64,000 nt of DNA, from the NCBI GenBank assembly GCA_008933995.1, contig WARS01000013.1, positions 8,036,329 to 8,100,328 on the forward strand, read 5' to 3'. Both the position numbers and the translations under genes were made by a program. Source of the stretch: Datnioides undecimradiatus (taxonomy: Eukaryota > Chordata > Actinopteri > Lobotiformes > Datnioididae). The notes under the pieces are model-generated. The model ran no database searches and was not told the origin of the DNA. It worked only from the letters and a program-made list of their open reading frames with translations. Shown here piece after piece: positions 1-12,442 of the stretch. How positions within the stretch are numbered: the stretch's first letter is position 1; the number at the start of each line of letters is the position of its first letter.

Positions 1-3000
1 TACAAGATGATAACCGGATTGCTATGAGTCCATGTAAGTAGTCATGCATTATGTGATATTATGTGAATGTAAAATGGGGCAGAAAACATCAGCAACATCA
101 GTCAGTGGACCATCATCACTATTGATTAAAAGCCTAAAACAAATTTCCTCTGGTGTGGCTATAGCTGTACTTTGATACTCTACAATCTATCTCACTGGAA
201 TTCCAAAGAAAGTTAAAGAAATCACCTGATTTGTTTGCTAAGATCATTTGAGGATGTACATTGGGCATCAGTGGGTGGCTGCATTGCAATGTCATTCATG
301 GTCAAAGTGGATTTAAGAAAGACATGGACCACTGAACCTAGTTACATACATTGTTAGAACCATGATGAATCTGGATCATCTAAATTTTGTGATTTCTTAT
401 TGATTATTGGCAAAAATGGGTATTTTCACCTAAATCTGATATCAAATATATCTAAGATCTCAAAACCACCTAAAACTGACACCTAAAACTCTCCCACACT
501 GAGAGTTTTAATCATTCACTGTATAAAAGAACTGCACAATTTTGGGACTTTATATTTTGCTCAGGCAAAGTTCAACCAGGAAGCAGCTCTGCAAAATCTA
601 ATGGAAATGGCAATTGGTTTAATATCCACCTGATTTTGTTTCTTTTCCAATTCAGTGGCACAGTGAATAAGGCTAAACCAATGGTTTCTTTAAAACCTGT
701 GTCATGTCTAGAGCTGTGTCCCTGGTGGACTGTTAGTAGTAATAATGCCACATCCCAACATGTGAGTACATGTGAGGTTTGTGAGTGCAACAAGACTAAG
801 TAGGAATTATAAACATTACTGACGTCGTAGATCATCATGCTCCTTTAAAAATACCATTTGCCATTCAAATGGCAATGGTAAATTGAGAAATGAAGAACAA
901 CCGAAGAATTGGTTTCATTTTCAAGCAAATACTATTACATCTTCCAAGGTGCAGTGTTTTGACCTGCTTTGTTTGATAACAGCCTCACATTCATCTGAGC
1001 TTTCAGTATGCAGACTACCTTTTTTTTCCTCCCAAGCCTTGGTGGTAGACAAAATTGTGTAATTCTTTTCATAATAAATTCTCCTCAGTTTTATTAAGTT
1101 TTATACATGCAAGACATTAGACGTTTTCATTGAATTTAACCAATGGCTACTAAAAGGGGAGGGGGATACTTACACTAAGGTAACAATCTAAAGATGTGCT
1201 GCGTGTCACTGACTTTTTAAACAAATAATAAAGACACACATTAAGCCCCCACCCCCCCCCCCAAAAAAACACTGTGAGTAAAAAAAACTGTATAGTGACA
1301 TCCATTAAGATTCACAAACAAAATATTATAATGTACTGCTAATTATAAAAACAGATAGTACTATTTGAGTGAAATAAAAATGTTACATATTGTGAATATT
1401 ATAAAAAATATTTAAATGCAAGCACTCCCGTTTAGCAAACACTCCTGTATATGTGCACAGATTGTATGGTAAGTCCTGAAGGTCAAAAGGATAAAGCTCA
1501 ATAGAGGCGTTAGGGTTCATCCAGTAAGGAGATTACTGTTGTTTGGTCATGTAAATCAAACCATCCTTCATGGCTTGGCGCAGGAGCAATGACTGAGGTC
1601 TTCCAAAAGTAAGATGAAGTCAGAAGAAATTAGACATTTCTTAGCTGTTTATAAGCTATTTAATACATAAATGACTGGGACGTCACAACTATGATGTGGT
1701 GTTATGCTATATAATGATACTGTCATATAGAATTAATTAAAATTGCTTCAATATTGCTGCACTTACAGCAGGATTGTTATTGTGGACAGTTTCACTGAAA
1801 CAAATTTTGCAATGAGGACCCACCAGGACTGGTTGCTCCAATTACCACAACAATTTCTCAGCATGTTAATGCAACATCTCAGTGGCTACTTACCACACTA
1901 TCGTCAGACATGAACATGATGAGTAATTCAGCAAAACCACAGATAAAGGTCATCATGGTCCACGGTACTCATGAATCAATTAGTTCTCCTTACACAAGAC
2001 ATTAACAACCGAGTAGAATAAAACACAAGACAAGTAGAAGAAATGCAGAAGAAGAAAACAGCACCTGGGTTATGAAATAGAGACATGCCTCTGTCAAAGA
2101 AACATCAGCTGTAGCATGTTGTGCTGTTTGACCTTTGGTCAAATCTCCCTTTACAGAGTCTTTGGGGAATGCCAACCCCTGCACAGATGAATCGATGTAC
2201 TAAGGAGAATCATACAATGACTGTCCAAATGATCCACATGTAATTGGCCCAAATCAATCATATTCATGTTTGTAAGGCTCAAGGAAGCATAGCATATTCA
2301 TTGTTTCATCACCAGTTCTTTTCAATATTTGTGTATTGGTGAAATGCTTTTAACACTAATGTGTGTCATGTGATGAAGAAATTGCAATACAATGTGCAGC
2401 TACTAAGCCAACAACACTTCCCACTCAAGGCCCATGATTTGCTACATGTCAGTACACCTGATATTCAGAACTTTACTTTTCACCTCACAACATCAAAGGA
2501 CACACTTCTTCCTGTATTGTATGAACCAAATGCTGGCATCAGCTGTTTATTGTTTTGCTTATCATGACAAACTGTGTTTGCCTATTGTTAAAAATGAGTC
2601 ACAAAGATTCAACAATAATTCCTTTCACTGTCAACACTGGCAGACTGAACTTTAGTGCCCATTCAGAGGGAACAAGTCATCTAGGTCCTGAGATGACCAA
2701 CCAAATGAAATGAAAATCTGGAGGGAAGAGCCGCAACCCCCTGAAAGCCTTAGATGCAACAATAATATAATAAAACAAAAACAGTCCTTATAATAAAGCG
2801 ATGTAAAAATTTTTAAAAGTTTTTTTTTTAACTGCTGTTGTGCAGGAGCATAACAATAATTTGAATTCGAGAATTTTCTTTCCTTCCTTTCCTTCCTGTT
2901 TTGCAATTAAAATCCACTTCATGTCTGGCACTTATTAGATTTATTATCATCACTTATCGGTAATGAAGCATTATCAGAATGCTTGACGTCTAGGACATGA

Positions 3001-6000
3001 CCATTGCCTGAAACCTTTTCAGGAGCATGCAGTAGTAGCAGGTAGCTTTATCTTAGCTTAGCTTAATACTTTGGAAGCTGGCTAGTGTTACAGCACCTGC
3101 AGCTTTGATGCTGCTCTATGCTGAGAAAGTTAGAAGCACTGACAAAGTTTATGATGTTTATAATACAAGCATGCAATTTTTCTCTGAGTACAGTCAAGTA
3201 TTAATTTATCTTAGTAAGCTTTGTAATAGCTATGCCTTTAGGACTGGTAGTTTTACTGGACTTTGACATTTTTACTTCCCTACTACCAGAAACAAAAATG
3301 TTTTACATCGCTTCCAGCAAGCCACGGCAAGTGTTTGAATCATTTTGAAGTTCCACACTAAATCTGCAGTAGCTTTGGGCAGTAGATCAGATATTACAAC
3401 TACAGAATTACAACAATTTATTGATGATGGTTTTGTTGGATACATAAAAGAAGGCATCACTATTATTATCGCTTTGACCTTTATAATTTGAAATCTTACG
3501 CAGAGCTAGAGGCTCTTTTTTTCCTGGCCACTCTTAACTTCACTGTTAATATTAAGACATAGCTATGATGTATCTCTGTGGCACATGGAGCCACCAGCTG
3601 CAATGTTTCACCTGTCAGCCAGGAGCTTAGATGTTAGATGTACGCCGTCCACAATCACCCGTCAGGTCCCACATCCTTTAAGCATTCTACCCAACTTTTG
3701 CGATCCATGAGTGAACAAACAAATTTTAAAAAATTAATTTGATTCATTTTTAAACATGGAGTCAATGAGTTCAGCCAATTCAGTTGAACATTCAGACAGT
3801 AGTAGGATGGCTGAATGGGGGGAGGGTAAAACCATAAGGGAAAACTGGTCTTTCAAGGCCATTGCTTTTTCCAACAAATAAACATAAAGGTTTTCACAGT
3901 CATTTGACGATAAGAAGGTAAAGGCTGGAATAAAGGAACTTACTAATAGAAATAATTTTTAAAAATTATATTAAACACACACATTGGGTTGTGTTTACTA
4001 CTATTAACCAAGCCAGAAAAAATGCTCACACATCTTTGATAGTCTGGTTCAGTTCTAAGAAAACCTCCTTTATTTGGATGTGGTAAACTTTCAAAACCTT
4101 AAATGTTTGGATTTTTTGCTGTACAGTATATAATATATATAATAAACTTGGAAAATTTCCAAATTCAGATATGACTTGGACTTGTGTGCCAGTAAAGATT
4201 ATGTTTCACTTTAAAACTGAGAAACATCAAATTTCTTTTTTGTTACTTTGGCATGTCTATGCTGTATACCTACAGACCAGTTGAATCAGAACTGGTTATC
4301 TTAAAACACAGCCAGAACCCACTTTATTAAAGGCTGTGTATACTTATGCAATTGGGGTGTTGTGCTTTAAATGTTCAACGGATTTTTTTTTTTAATTATT
4401 CTCAAATTATAGCTAAAACAAGGCTAATATTTCCATTGTTCTTATTTCTGTCTTTACATTTCAAAAATTCTATAAGGGTGTATCAATTTTTTATATCGAC
4501 GCCTCATTTAAAAAACAAACTGCTCAGAAATGTCACTGATGTACTGACATGATGCTCCAATCAGCTTATGACGGCAACAAAGTCACATATGTCAGGAAAT
4601 ACTCTTGACTATGTGGCTACTAGTTCCCACAGTCTCAGTTAACCCTGTGGGATAATCCATTTATTGTGCTGTCCTAATTGATTTCCTTTTTAATTAGCCA
4701 AGGCAGAACCTATTACCTCATTATTATAGACTTGCAAATGACATCAGTTGAGGTTAAACAACTCATTAAAATGTTAAATAGAGTTACACTGTCACTGTCA
4801 ACAGAGTCACCAGAGTCTGCTCACTTTTGACACCGATGACACACACAGTAATCACTTATCAACAATTCCAGATATTCCACAAGAAAACAGTATTTTCATT
4901 TTTGCTTTTTCCATGACTTGACAAAAAACAAAAAAAATAAGAGAAAAATTCAGGTAACCTTTGTACTGACAGCCAACAAAAGATTTTGAAAAGGAAACCA
5001 AATGGGCAGTGAAGAAACCTTCACTCTTGACATGTGGCAAAGGCACAAACATGATCTTTTGTTCACTTAAATTTTCAATCAAACTTTATTTTAAAAATCT
5101 CAGTATCAGAATATGCATTATCAAAAGAGACAGTTTTTTTAAATTATATTTGACACCACAAAAAACAAAATCTCACTATATCAAATTGTTTTGTTTTTTA
5201 CTGAAAAAAAACAACAAAATTCCACTTAAATTCAGTGCCTTCAGTCGGTTTAAAACTGCTCTTTCCTTCTCTCTCATACTGTTTCAGCTTGACTGCCCTG
5301 CATCATCTTGTTTAGAGGTCTGCTTAATTAGTTGACTCTGCGCTAAGTCATTTACTGAACACTCAAAGCCTTTGGCTGCCTCACACTGTAGATGCACTAA
5401 TACCAATTTAAATTACTAGATTACTGGCTGCACTAAGACATTGTGTCCTGTATTGAATAAAGTTTGGGAGCAGGTAATCCCTTTATAGGATGGTCCAGTC
5501 TTTGATGAGGAAAGTGAGCTTACTTCATTGGAAATGTAAAATTCCATTACCTGATTAAAATCTGAGGATAAAGCTGATTGAATACTGATTGAACCACTTT
5601 GCTTTACAGTAAATCTATTACCTTAATTTGTGACCCTTGGCATACAGTGGTGTGTAGTATATTGTGCGAAGTTGTCATGGTTAATGTTTGTATTTCCAGC
5701 TATTATTGACAACAGTGGTGATTTAAGTGATAAGATACATGAAAGTTTCACGCTAAAATGACAAAAGACATTTTGTTGTTTTTTTCTTTGTTACAGAGGA
5801 CTTCACTGATTCTCAGAAATGATAAATATTTTTATCTTAGATTTTTTTACATTATTTTAAAAAGTAAATTTGATTACTTTGTGATCACTTTGATATTTCA
5901 GTGATGTTTGTCAACTGTACTGTATATTGGCCCCGTTATGAAATGATTGGTGTTAACTCAATAACAAATAATGTTACAAATGATAAGATAAACAAAACTG

Positions 6001-7519
6001 AACATGTCATCACTTTAAGCATAAAAGTGTGCACAATTTTAAGCATTATGTAATTAAGTGGAGTTTGTATGTGATAATGTCATATTATAGTACAGTGGGA
6101 TCAAATAATGATCCATAATTTTAAGTATTCTGAGTATTTTGAAACATGAATATAGCGTGTATATACAGTTATCATGTTTTTGAGATAGATAATAGACACA
6201 TTTGGAGTTAAATGGGCCACATTATACTGTACAGCTTTCAGCTCATTAACTCTGTATAGTATCATGATTAGATTTCATACACTTTATGACAATTAAATAA
6301 CGAGCATTTCGTCAAAATCAAAAGGTTTCACACTGCCCACAGTGGACTTTTCTAATCCTATACAGTAGAAACAGGCTGCGGGTGTACTGCAGATTAGTCA
6401 CTTGAAAAGCGACTAATGTGTTTTATTAATAAGAGATCATTGTCCAATAATGTCACACAGTGTTTCAAAAGTTCAGATATTGTAGTACATAACAATCACT
6501 TAAATTAAACCGATATATTATCAGTATGAGAAATCAGGGTCATCACATTTTTAAAATGTCAGCTCTTCTGTAAATGCATTCTCAAAACCTTTCTGCACTG
6601 ATTTCAACCTACATTTTTAAGCTTTCAAATACATCATAATACAAAGTTATATGGACTGCATGAATAATATATAATAACATTTTTAAATACAGGTTAATGA
6701 CTTTGCAGTAATCCATGCCTCCTCTCTTAATGTTTTTGTTTTTTAGCTTCTCTTGCTCCCTTATACAAAATGTCCCTTTGAGTCTATAACTTAATTAAAG
6801 AGATCTATATATTATACAATCTGAAAAAGAATAAAACCTGTGTCTCTAGAACTTAAACATATAGGGTAAAGAGTATTCACTGTGACCTAAATACTGCTGG
6901 TTTGGGTTAGTCGTGAGTTTAAAATGACTGAAATTAAAAAAGTGTTTCTCATTTACAATCAACATAAAGTGTTTATTCTTTCTTTTACATGATAAAGTGA
7001 TCTGATGCATAATATCTTATGAAAATACAACCATGTATGGTAATGTCCTGGAATGACAAACAGGAAGCCATCTGTCACACAGCTTTCAGAAGTATGCCAG
7101 TTCCCGCAAGGGGGATTTCTAGACCAAGGAGCTTGTGTTCATCTGCTTAGCATCCAAAAATTGTCACTAGCAAGCTGTTAAACCGGAGGGGTTAGGCCCT
7201 TTCTAATCTTCAGTCCTCACAAATTGGATTCACACGTTGTGCGCAAGTCAGAGGTGTTGAGCAGGTTGTCCAGGAGTCAGGGCACCGTTAGAGGTGACAC
7301 CTCTCTCCCTCAATTCACGTAGTCTTCAAAAGTGATTACAGCAATCACATAGTGGCTCTAAAGGCCAAAGACCTGAAGGTCCAATGCATTTTATCATGTT
7401 CTTTCTCTCTAGTTTGTCTTTGTCTATTTATGATGAGATTTTTCTGCCTGTAGGGGGAACAGTCAAGGGCAGATTCCCCCCTCTGCCAACTTTGATCACT
7501 GAATTAGACAGACAGACAC

Positions 7520-7520
<1 letters not shown>

Positions 7521-7583
<63 letters not shown>
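7521..7583. repeat. (CTAT)n microsatellite
   Basis: About 16 uninterrupted copies of CTAT, preceded by a short ACAG run. The repeating open frame read through it is an artefact of the repeat. Confidence 0.98.
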
Positions 7584-8380
7584 CCATAAAATCAGTGCAA
7601 TCAAATGGTCAGTGCAGTGATCTGCTGGTGATTTGGACATCTGGTACAATGAGGATGTGAGAGCTGAGCTGTAAATGAGATTAATATAGGAGCTTGAAGG
7701 AACTCATAAGCCTGAGGCAGGTGAGAAGTCTAAAAAAGCTTAGATCAAACGGATGCCTGCCTCACACCTCAAGTCACACGTAAATAACAGTTAATTGGGA
7801 TTAGCTTTCTGCTTTACAGCTATGCAAGTACTTAACACACTCTTGCGGAGATTGAAAGTGTATTGAAAGTGTAACAGGAAGTGCTGCACCTGTGTCAAGC
7901 AGGAACTGTAGCTAATCTGTTATTAGGTCAACAAGACACATTATATGATTGATCTAGAACATATTGTACCACATTAGTGTCACCAAAGAAAACACACAAA
8001 AATGTCATATTTTTGTGTGTTTTATTTTTTTGTGTATGCACAATACACTGTATGTTTCAACATGTTTTAATGAATGAACTTTAAAGTAATATTTACTTAA
8101 GAGCCTCTATGTTACAACCTCTTAACTTCTGATTTACTTGTTCCTACATATTAAATGCTGAAATAAAATTGATTAGAATAAAAAGTATAAATATTCTCAT
8201 CACAGCACAATCTTGTATCTGAACATCAGGAGCAGGAAGCAACAGATGATGTTACAAATGATAAGATAAAGAATTACAGACCATGTTCAATGTTGCATAT
8301 CCTTGTTTTACAGAATACATAGTGGGTTTAAAAGAGGTCCACAAACAGGCTAAATAATAAAAAATGAATATACAGTGAAT

Positions 8381-8416
8381 AATGTCCTGTGGAACCATAA
8401 TGTCCTGTGGAACCAT
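8381..8416. repeat. 18-bp tandem duplication
   Basis: Two exact head-to-tail copies of AATGTCCTGTGGAACCAT. No wider structure is visible around them. Confidence 0.95.
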
Positions 8417-9328
8417 AATAACAAACTATTGCACTGAAACACAAGAATATATGTATGTCCATGAGCTGTTTCAAGTAGAGCTGGGGCATTTAGTTGATGA
8501 TCAGGGAAGTCAACAAAATGGATGTTTGTTCTTATGTTTTCTAAGGTTTGTTGGTGGGTTTCTTTGCTTGTTGCAGTTGGTTTAATTGTTGCAAGATGAT
8601 GGATAAATGTAGAGTTTTGGGGGTGAACCTCAAGGGAAAAGTCTACTATTAAGTCACTGCGTTCCCATGGGATTAACATACAATATTATTTAACAATAAG
8701 TGAACACTTAGACCCTTCTGTCACAGACTCACTCCATGGTGCCTGATGAGATCTATGCTCTGCCTCCAGACACCCAGACACTCATGTGCACTGAAGGATT
8801 AAGATCTCATGCTCTCTTCTTCCCTCCTACTTACATGTGTATAGATATCAGATAGTATTGATACTGTGTCTAGCCAATTTCAATCATTCTTCAAAATTAT
8901 ATCAAAAACAGATCTACAGATCTACCCCACCCCTCCCTCTAAGTGCTTATAATTTTACAAATTACAGATAACAAACATGATAATGACTATGACTGGTTGA
9001 ATGCTCTCACTGGTCGAGTGTTTTGAACACGACTAAAAAATGTCTTAAAAATAAAATACATGGTCTGACAATGTTATGTGGATATCTACAGCATTCATAG
9101 ACCATTCATAAACGTGATTATAGTTGTCATTTCTGAAACTGTTCACACAGGCCAAATACATGAGAATGGTTTTAAATATTTGCATGTGTCATGTTTTTTT
9201 TACTTTTTTTTATATTTTCCACTAAATGTGGCCTATGTGATCCTTGACTATAATAATGTGAAATCTCCTTATCATCCTGGATATCATGAGACGTTTACTG
9301 TGACTGAATGTTTTCATCTGCAGCTGTA

Positions 9329-9342
9329 GCGCCCTCTGGTGG
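9329..9342 (-). promoter_or_regulatory. CTCF-like motif
   Basis: The sequence GCGCCCTCTGGTGG matches the reverse of the vertebrate CTCF core (CCACnAGGGGGCGC) at all but one defined position. Occupancy cannot be judged from sequence. Confidence 0.4.
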
Positions 9343-10578
9343 TCTTAGTTATGCTGTTCCACACAGTTAAATCGCAGCAAATTAACGCTGGTGGTTGGTT
9401 ATTGTTGTTGTCTGTTGTGGTAACAGGATTACTACCAACAGTAGAAACATCATTAATATGTTTATTTATACTGGTTCAGTTAAAATGACTGGTATATGAT
9501 TTTTTCATGTTTTTGGTTATATTGTATGAATTCTAAGTCAAAATGTTTAAGATTTCATCCAATGTTTTTGCCTGTTGCATTGGTCTTGTTCTTAGGTGAT
9601 TATCAATGTGATATAACTGTTTTCATTTTAAATAATCAATTGTATTATTGCCTATTATAGTTTTTTTTTTCCTTTTTTAAAAGTGAGCAACAATAATATC
9701 CTCTTGGAATATGAGCTCGTCTGCCAGTGTTGATATTTGAGTGGTATTATGTTGTCTGACTGTACCAAAGAATAAATGTGTTATATAATTCCCAAGAATT
9801 ATTCCTAATTATAAGATTATACCTTTGCAGACATTGTACTGTTTGTTTGTACTGTTTGTACAAAAATTTCTATTGACAGCTTAATGTGCATAATATTTTC
9901 AGAAGCTGATCTGTGTTGGATTTTTATTTTATCTTGTTTTTGATTGTTTCTCTGTATGTCCCAGCCTCATGGTCTCTGTGCATCTGTGTGTAATGTGAAA
10001 GGTCAGTCAGCAGGTGTCCCACTGTCAACTTCCACGAGACAGCACTGCACCTAGGCTACACTGAAGTGCATTTTAACCATAGGTCTGCAGCACCTCCCAG
10101 GGGCTAAACCATGCAATAGATCATGACCATAATGATGATGTTGTTGCTGAGGCGACCATTTACGGCCACTCTCAACTTCATCCCAACATAAAAATCATTC
10201 AACATAAAGAGAACATTCAACAATCTCCACACAGAAATGTAGAAAAGTATCAGCTCATAAAGTGGTTGTGATATAATTTAATCAGAAAATGTGCTTTACA
10301 AAACTGTACCTTTGGGTAAGAACAATAATTTCATACTAATGTAATAATTTTATGCATAATGATAAATAGTGATAAATAATAAATAAATAAATAATGATAA
10401 ATTACCTATTTCAGTAACTGATACTGTGTGTGTGTGTGCGCGTGTGTGTGATATTAGCTACTTCAAGTAATTATGGTGATGAAAAGGCATACACACTAAG
10501 TTTTACACTGTGGCCCACAGACTTGTACTTGTACTCCAGAATTTTTTCCTTGGGGGGGGGGGGTCAGGTAGGGGCACA

Positions 10579-11171
10579 GCGTTGTCACGCTGTTGTAAAG
10601 AGTAAATCTTGTGGAGAACCCCCAAGGTGCAGACAGACACGCAGAAACAGTCAGCGAAATGAAGATAATGACCTGGTTTATTAGTAAATGAGAACAAACT
10701 TAATTCAGTGAGGCAGGGAGTAAGGCATGGGCAGGCAGGCGTCCAGGGGACCAGAGGGTGAGAGGATGTCTCCGAGTTGAGGGCAGACTGGGTCGGAACA
10801 GGGGTTCCAGGTTCCTGAGCGGAGTGGGTCCCTGGAGCTGGAGCAGAGGGTTGGCTTGGCGCAGCGAGCTTGCAGAGATCAAGAAACGAAACAGGAGCTG
10901 GAAGCAGGGTACCAGGAGTTGCTGAGGTTTGCAGACAATCTGGTGAAGACTGGAGAGCTGAACTGGGTATTTAAGCAGGTGAGTCTGTAGATGGCTGATC
11001 AGTGGATTGATTGATTGCAGGTGTGCAGAATGAAGCAGCTCAAGCTCCGCCCAGCACAGGCCAACCTCAAACACACAAAAAAACCCCACAGGGAAACAGA
11101 CAAAGAAATACACGCCCACAAAAGGAGAGGAGGGAAAGGGGGAATCAAGGGAAAAAACACTGGGATCTTGA
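10579..11171. mobile_element. Candidate GC-rich non-autonomous element
   Basis: A GC-rich block of about 590 bp stands out sharply from its AT-rich surroundings. It starts with TGTCACG, just after a run of 12 G at 10,552-10,563. It ends in GGGATCTTGACA, so both ends read TGTCA inward on opposite strands. Such GC-rich interspersed copies are common in fish genomes, but I cannot assign a superfamily. A 158-codon frame on the minus strand (10,700-11,176) is low-complexity, has no recognisable domain and is probably not coding. Boundaries are approximate. Confidence 0.45.
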
Positions 11172-11451
11172 CACACGCTGAAATTTTTTTTAAAATGCCC
11201 TATAGATTGTAATGAATGGTAGGCTAAGGTATGAATAACAACTATTTATTTACCCAAATAATACACATTGAACAGTGTAGCATGTAAGAACTTTGTAGTG
11301 GACACAAAATCTGAGGCATCCTAAACACAAATAGACATTTGATTAAATCACAGTCTCACTATACACCATCAAAGAACTAGTCTGCCTGTGCATGTGTCTT
11401 TAATGTGAGAACTGAAACTTGAAACTCTAATCGAACAAACTGAGCTCTGAT

Positions 11452-11520
11452 GGGGGTGGCCAGGGAGGGTGGCCAATCAGAGTCCAGGGTTAGCCGGTGC
11501 CACCCTCCAGCCACCCTGGT
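11452..11520. repeat. Imperfect GC-rich inverted repeat (MITE-like)
   Basis: GGGGGTGGCCAGGGAGGGTGG at the left is mirrored by CCACCCTCCAGCCACCCTGG at the right, giving arms of about 20-24 bp around a spacer of about 20 bp. It has the look of a small DNA-transposon remnant. The family is not assigned. Confidence 0.5.
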
Positions 11521-11602
11521 TCCACTGTAATTAAGGTGTAAAACGGTTGAACTATGATCCTTTATATTCCTCTGTAATTAAAATGAACAAAGCTCTGAGC
11601 TC

Positions 11603-11641
11603 TGACACCTGAATCCTTGCAAAACAAGGATTCGGGTGTCA
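11603..11641. repeat. 17-bp-stem hairpin
   Basis: Arms 11,603-11,619 and 11,625-11,641 pair over all 17 positions (TGACACC...CCTTG with CAAGG...GGTGTCA), with a single T/G wobble and a CAAAA loop. It lies about 80 bp beyond the GC-rich inverted repeat and may be the terminal or central part of the same decayed element. Confidence 0.8.
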
Positions 11642-12320
11642 CACAAGTGTCTATTATACCTGTGACACCAATGAACAGCCAAATTGTAAAGTGCTATACT
11701 TCTTATACCTCTCATTCACTTAAAACTATTGTCCTACATATTTTTAGTAGTATATCAATATTTTAAAAAACACAAACACAAATTTTGCTACACACTTTTA
11801 TTTTCAAACATATGATGTTTTAAAAATATGCCAAAAACCTCTTTAGATTATTGTTTTTTATTGGTTGTATTTTTAGTATTGATAACCAGTTGTTTCAACA
11901 CATGTTGTTTCAACCCTACCCTTTCTTATTTGGCAGAATTAAGAATTTCATAAGGGTATAATGCCTACCAAAAAACAATAATACTGTATACTACAGATAC
12001 TGTATAAAACACAGTTTATAACCAAAGATATTTCTTTCTCTCCTAAAAAATATTCAGAAAGCTTTTTTTATAGCTGAATTTCTCAGAAAATCCTCTTTTC
12101 CAAGAAGTCTTGTTTTATTCCCATGTAAAAATAACAATTCACCCATTAAAAAAACCTTAAAGCGTGATTTCCAAAACCTAAACAATGATTAAAATATACT
12201 GACATCTGGAACACACATACGTAATAAGACTGTATAACTTGTATAAGTCATTCACCTCAAAGATCAGTTCCCTTAATTGCCAACCAATACTGCAAACACT
12301 GTAATATATTCAAATTTGTG

Positions 12321-12326
12321 TTTATT
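12321..12326 (-). terminator. Candidate poly(A) signal of the minus-strand SLC6 gene
   Basis: TTTATT on the plus strand reads AATAAA on the minus strand, 117 bases beyond the stop codon. It is the nearest canonical hexamer in the expected direction. Cleavage is not demonstrable from sequence. Confidence 0.35.
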
Positions 12327-12442
12327 GGTGTTTTTGTGGTCTTCTTGTTGTTTGGGTCATCATTTTTGACTAACATGTAAAACTGCTTAGGATCAGCACT
12401 CCTTATGGTTTTGGTTTTATTTCAGTCCTTTTGTTTTGCAGT

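Larger units (their letters stand above)
1..10400. other. Gene-free AT-rich left flank
   Basis: I recognise no gene here. Open reading frames are all under about 110 codons, carry no family signature and are not joined by convincing splice sites. The sequence is AT-rich with homopolymer runs, a CTAT microsatellite near 7.5 kb, an 18-bp tandem duplication near 8.4 kb, a 22-bp direct repeat shared between 5971-5992 and 8249-8270, and a CTCF-like motif at 9.33 kb. It is probably intergenic, lying beyond the 3' end of the minus-strand transporter gene. A distant exon of a neighbouring gene could be missed. Confidence 0.6.

Noticed and set aside
10700-11176. 158-codon minus-strand open frame
   Set aside because: It lies within a GC-rich probable mobile element, is rich in Leu/Pro/Ser low-complexity sequence, and shows no domain or splice partners.
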